A stretch of 64,000 bases of DNA. Source: Miltoncostaea oceani (GTDB lineage Bacteria; Actinomycetota; Thermoleophilia; Miltoncostaeales; Miltoncostaeaceae). The position numbers were made by a program, and so were the translations under genes. Location: NCBI RefSeq assembly GCF_018141545.1, contig NZ_CP064356.1, positions 2,245,001 through 2,309,000 on the forward strand. Direction: 5' to 3'. This document shows, piece after piece, positions 62,125-64,000 of this stretch; the stretch's first letter is position 1, and the number at the start of each line of letters is the position of its first letter. Under the pieces are notes generated by a model. The model made no database searches. It was not told the DNA's origin and worked only from the letters and a program-made list of their open reading frames with translations.

Positions 62125-62322
62125 CTAGGCCGTCGTGGTGGCCGGGGCCGGCTCGTCGTCGCGCAGCCGCCGGATCAGGTCGGCCACGTCGGCCGTGCGC
62201 TGCTCCAGGTCGCGCTGGTGCTCCTCGAGCCGGGCCAGCCACTCCGCGCGGTCGCCGGGCAGGCGCTCCCTGCGCGGCCCGCAGCCGTGGCCGCGGTGGT
62301 GGTGCGGTCGGTGATGGGTCAT
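62125..62322 (-). CDS. Small His-rich coiled-coil protein downstream of PadR
   Basis: 65 aa. The N-terminus is a His/Arg-rich metal-binding-like segment (THHRPHHHRGHGCGP), followed by one amphipathic helix (AEWLARLEEHQRDLEQRTAD). A strong GGAGGGGAGGGGG site precedes ATG 62322, which overlaps the end of padR by a few bases on the same transcript. It resembles no regulator; a metal-sensing or metal-buffering partner of PadR is speculative. Confidence 0.65.
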   Translation of the reverse strand: MTHHRPHHHRGHGCGPRRERLPGDRAEWLARLEEHQRDLEQRTADVADLIRRLRDDEPAPATTTA

Positions 62323-62326
62323 GTCG

Positions 62327-62749
62327 TCACCCCCTCCCCTCCTCGTAGCGGTGGATGTAGGCCCCCAGCAGCTCGCGGGCGTCGCCGAGCGCGGCGGCCC
62401 ACCGGGCGAGCAGGTCGCGTCCCGCGTCGGTGAGCCCGTAGACGCGCTTGGCGGGACCGGGGAGCGCCTCGTCCCACGTGGACGTGACGATCCCCTCCTC
62501 CTCGAGCGAGCGCAGCAGGCGGTAGAGGTTGCCGAGGTCGACCCGTCGCTCCTCGCGGGCGAGCCCGGGGACGTGCTCGAGGAGCTCGTACCCGTGCATC
62601 GGCCGCTCGGAGAGCAGGAGCAGGAGCACCGGCTCGATGAACCGCTCGATCCGCGCGCTGACCTCCCACGTCCCGTCGGCGGCCTGCCGGCGGGTGCGGG
62701 CGCCGCGCGGTCCCGGTCGGCCCCGCGGGTGTCGGTGTCCCGGTCCCAT
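62327..62749 (-). CDS. PadR-family transcriptional regulator
   Basis: 140 aa. Winged helix of PadR type: LLLLLSERPMHGYELLEHV (about residues 41-59), VDLGNLYRLLRSLEEEGIV and RVYGLTDAGRDLLARWAA, followed by a short C-terminal dimer helix. An unusual Arg/Gly-rich N-terminal extension of about 30 residues precedes it. ATG 62749 has a TATAGT -10 six bases upstream (leaderless). The -35/-10 spacer carries a palindrome, so autorepression is likely. Confidence 0.9.
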   Translation of the reverse strand: MGPGHRHPRGRPGPRGARTRRQAADGTWEVSARIERFIEPVLLLLLSERPMHGYELLEHVPGLAREERRVDLGNLYRLLRSLEEEGIVTSTWDEALPGPAKRVYGLTDAGRDLLARWAAALGDARELLGAYIHRYEEGRG

Positions 62750-62755
62750 GCCGCG

Positions 62756-62785
62756 ACTATAGGTCAAATACATATGTTGAGCAAC
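62756..62785 (-). promoter_or_regulatory. padR promoter with ACATATGT palindrome
   Basis: Minus strand: -35 TTGCTC (62780-62785), 17-base spacer, -10 TATAGT (62756-62761), then six bases to the ATG. The spacer includes ACATATGT (62770-62777), a plausible half of a PadR operator. Confidence 0.65.
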
Positions 62786-62844
62786 CGGTGCCGGGCACGG
62801 CGACGCCGCCGGGCCGTGCCGGCGGCGTCGATCGGTGGCGCCGG

Positions 62845-62864
62845 GGGCGGTCCGCGGACCGCCC
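62845..62864 (-). terminator. Perfect palindrome after the TetR gene
   Basis: GGGCGGTCCG and its exact complement CGGACCGCCC back to back, beginning four bases beyond the TetR stop. No T-tract. A second inverted repeat with GCACGGC/GCCGTGC arms lies between this and the padR promoter. Confidence 0.5.
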
Positions 62865-62868
62865 GCGC

Positions 62869-63543
62869 CTAGCTCCGGCTGCCCTCCGGGACACGCGACG
62901 AGGGCGAGCCGATGCCGTCCACGATCACGTCCACGTGGCGGCGCACGGCGTCCGGCTCGACGGCGGCGGCCCCGCCGACGACCATCGCCCGCATCAGCGG
63001 ACCGGACAGCAGGTCGGCGATGCCCTCGGGCTCGACCTCGGAGCGCACCTCGCCCTCGCGCACGCCGCGGCCGAGGATCGCCACGAGGCGCTCCCGGCGC
63101 GGGCCGAGGATGCTCGACTCGAGCTCCTGCGCGAGATCGGGGTCGGACTCGCTCTCGAAGAGGACCGACCGCAGGAAGCGGGACTCGGGACCGGCGACGA
63201 GGAGCTCGCGATCGTCCATCAGGGACCGCAGCAGGTCGGCGCGCACGGACCCGGTGTGCTCGGTGACGACGGGGGCGCGCAGGTCGACGACGGCGGCGAC
63301 CATCAGGTCGCGGCGGTTCGCCCACCGCAGGTAGATCGTCGGCTTGCCGACCCCGGACCGGTCCGCGATGGCGGACATGGATGCGCCGGCCACGCCGACG
63401 TCGGCGGCGACCGCGCGGGCGGCCGTCAGGATGCGCCGGTCGGCGCCCGGATCCCGCGGGCGGCCGCGCTTGCGCTTGGCCGGGGGCTCCGCTGAGTTCT
63501 GGTTGTCGATCGTCTTCCCTTTCCTTACGGGAGCCGACAGCAT
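62869..63543 (-). CDS. TetR-family transcriptional regulator
   Basis: 224 aa from ATG 63543 (an upstream ATG at 63606 would add 21 residues). A basic lead-in KRKRGRPRDPGADRR precedes the helix-turn-helix ILTAARAVAADVGVAGASMS and recognition helix DRSGVGKPTIYLRWANR (about residues 56-72). The C-terminal domain resembles AcrR/TetR_C_33-type drug or lipid sensors. CCTTAC and GTAAGG arms around the start (63521-63569) could form an operator. No obvious target gene is adjacent. Confidence 0.88.
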   Translation of the reverse strand: MLSAPVRKGKTIDNQNSAEPPAKRKRGRPRDPGADRRILTAARAVAADVGVAGASMSAIADRSGVGKPTIYLRWANRRDLMVAAVVDLRAPVVTEHTGSVRADLLRSLMDDRELLVAGPESRFLRSVLFESESDPDLAQELESSILGPRRERLVAILGRGVREGEVRSEVEPEGIADLLSGPLMRAMVVGGAAAVEPDAVRRHVDVIVDGIGSPSSRVPEGSRS

Positions 63544-63655
63544 ACCCTCTTCCGCCTTAGCAGGTAAGGGGGACGCGACGTGCAGGCCGTCAGTCTGCCG
63601 GACCATCGTCGAGCGCGGCCCGCCTGACGATCCCCCATCCGTCGCGTTCCCACGC

Positions 63656-64000
63656 TCACCGCCGTCGCCGCGCGGCCAGCCGGGCGATCAGGCCGAGGTC
63701 GTCGCAGATCAGCCCGCCGACCCCCCAGGCCGCCAGTCGCGCCGCGTCGCCGGCGTCGTCGACGGGCCACGTCATCACCGTCCCGGCGTGCGCGCGGATC
63801 GCCCGGACCGGCTCCTCGCCGAGCAGGTCGCGCCGCGCGCAGACCACCCGCGGGCGCAGGTCCCCGGGGCGGCGCAACAGGCGGGCGAGCTCCCGGGCGC
63901 CCGCCGCCGAGTGCACGACGCGCACGCCCTCCGCGTCGCGCAGCGCGTCCACCAGCTCCCAGCGCCGGGACGCGACGGTCACCTCCGCGAACCCCCGGTC
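63656..64000 (-). CDS. Glycerophosphodiester phosphodiesterase, C-terminal part
   Basis: The frame enters from the right edge (DRGFAEVTVASRRWELVDAL) and ends at 63656; 114 codons are visible. The strand-helix pattern, HAGTVMTWPVDDAGDAARLA and the end WGVGGLICDDLGLIARL match the last third of a GDPD TIM barrel (typical end GVDGIITDxP). Catalytic residues lie outside the window. The enzyme would release glycerol 3-phosphate from lipid head groups. Confidence 0.75.
   Translation of the reverse strand, partial: DRGFAEVTVASRRWELVDALRDAEGVRVVHSAAGARELARLLRRPGDLRPRVVCARRDLLGEEPVRAIRAHAGTVMTWPVDDAGDAARLAAWGVGGLICDDLGLIARLAARRRR

Overview
This window comes from the chromosome of a very high-GC bacterium (about three quarters G+C by eye; third codon positions almost all G or C). 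Gene content and order point to the Actinomycetota, most likely a deep branch such as Thermoleophilia rather than Streptomyces or Mycobacterium. The supporting evidence is a rod-shape operon (mreB-mreC-mreD-PBP2-rodA), valS-folC-ndk-maf, tig-clpP-clpX, paired Trk/CeoB-CeoC proteins beside an amino-acid-permease-like transporter, and many SpoIIE/PAS/TetR/ArsR regulators. The class-level call is inference.

Layout. 1-5.3 kb: leftward cell-elongation operon mreB, mreC, mreD, mrdA, rodA (rodA is cut by the window edge). 5.4-7.3 kb: small orphan genes and an intergenic stretch with three dyad-containing repeats. 7.0-16.8 kb: leftward housekeeping block (two small hypotheticals, maf, ndk, a membrane protein, folC, valS, clpX, clpP, tig) preceded by tRNA-Leu and tRNA-His. 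16.9-26.5 kb: accessory metabolism and regulators: a FlK-like thioesterase, a zinc alcohol dehydrogenase, WrbA with a divergent TetR, an alpha/beta hydrolase, a cupin with a divergent MarR, an acyl-CoA dehydrogenase, a metallothionein, a second ClpP divergent from an SRPBCC-ArsR pair, a frameshifted hydrolase and BirA. 26.5-31.7 kb: two RCK/TrkA proteins with two APC permeases, each fused to a universal-stress domain. 31.7-41.5 kb: histidine kinases, a response regulator, geranylgeranyl-reductase-like and SpoIIE phosphatase genes, Sco1 and an M23 peptidase. 41.6-48.7 kb: the most unusual part: a 786-residue protein with a C-terminal HExxH site and an N-terminal motif like that of injection-system cargo, a DUF302/delta-60 chimera, AhpD, and a run of small orphan genes ending at tRNA-Arg. 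48.8-64 kb: nitroreductase, MutS2 (frameshifted), AI-2E family permease, PPK2, oxidoreductases, an ECF sigma/anti-sigma pair, PadR, TetR and a truncated glycerophosphodiesterase.

Expression signals. A TAnnnT hexamer ends 6-8 bases (most often 7) before the start codon of 13 genes, as expected for -10 elements of leaderless mRNAs. Internal genes of operons instead show 1-4 base stop/start overlaps (GTGA, ATGA), and other genes have strong GGAGG-type sites. Three genes (mreB, an M23 peptidase and maf) have no ATG/GTG/TTG at the place their conserved N-termini require and look as if they start at ATC or CTG. Convergent gene ends carry long perfect GC hairpins without T-tracts.

Three genes (the alpha/beta hydrolase at 24.2-25.1 kb, mutS2 and a secreted protein at 54.8-55.9 kb) are broken by single frameshifts. 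The first two fit one missing C in a short C run, so sequencing error is as likely as real decay. No CRISPR array, insertion sequence, rRNA or prophage was seen.
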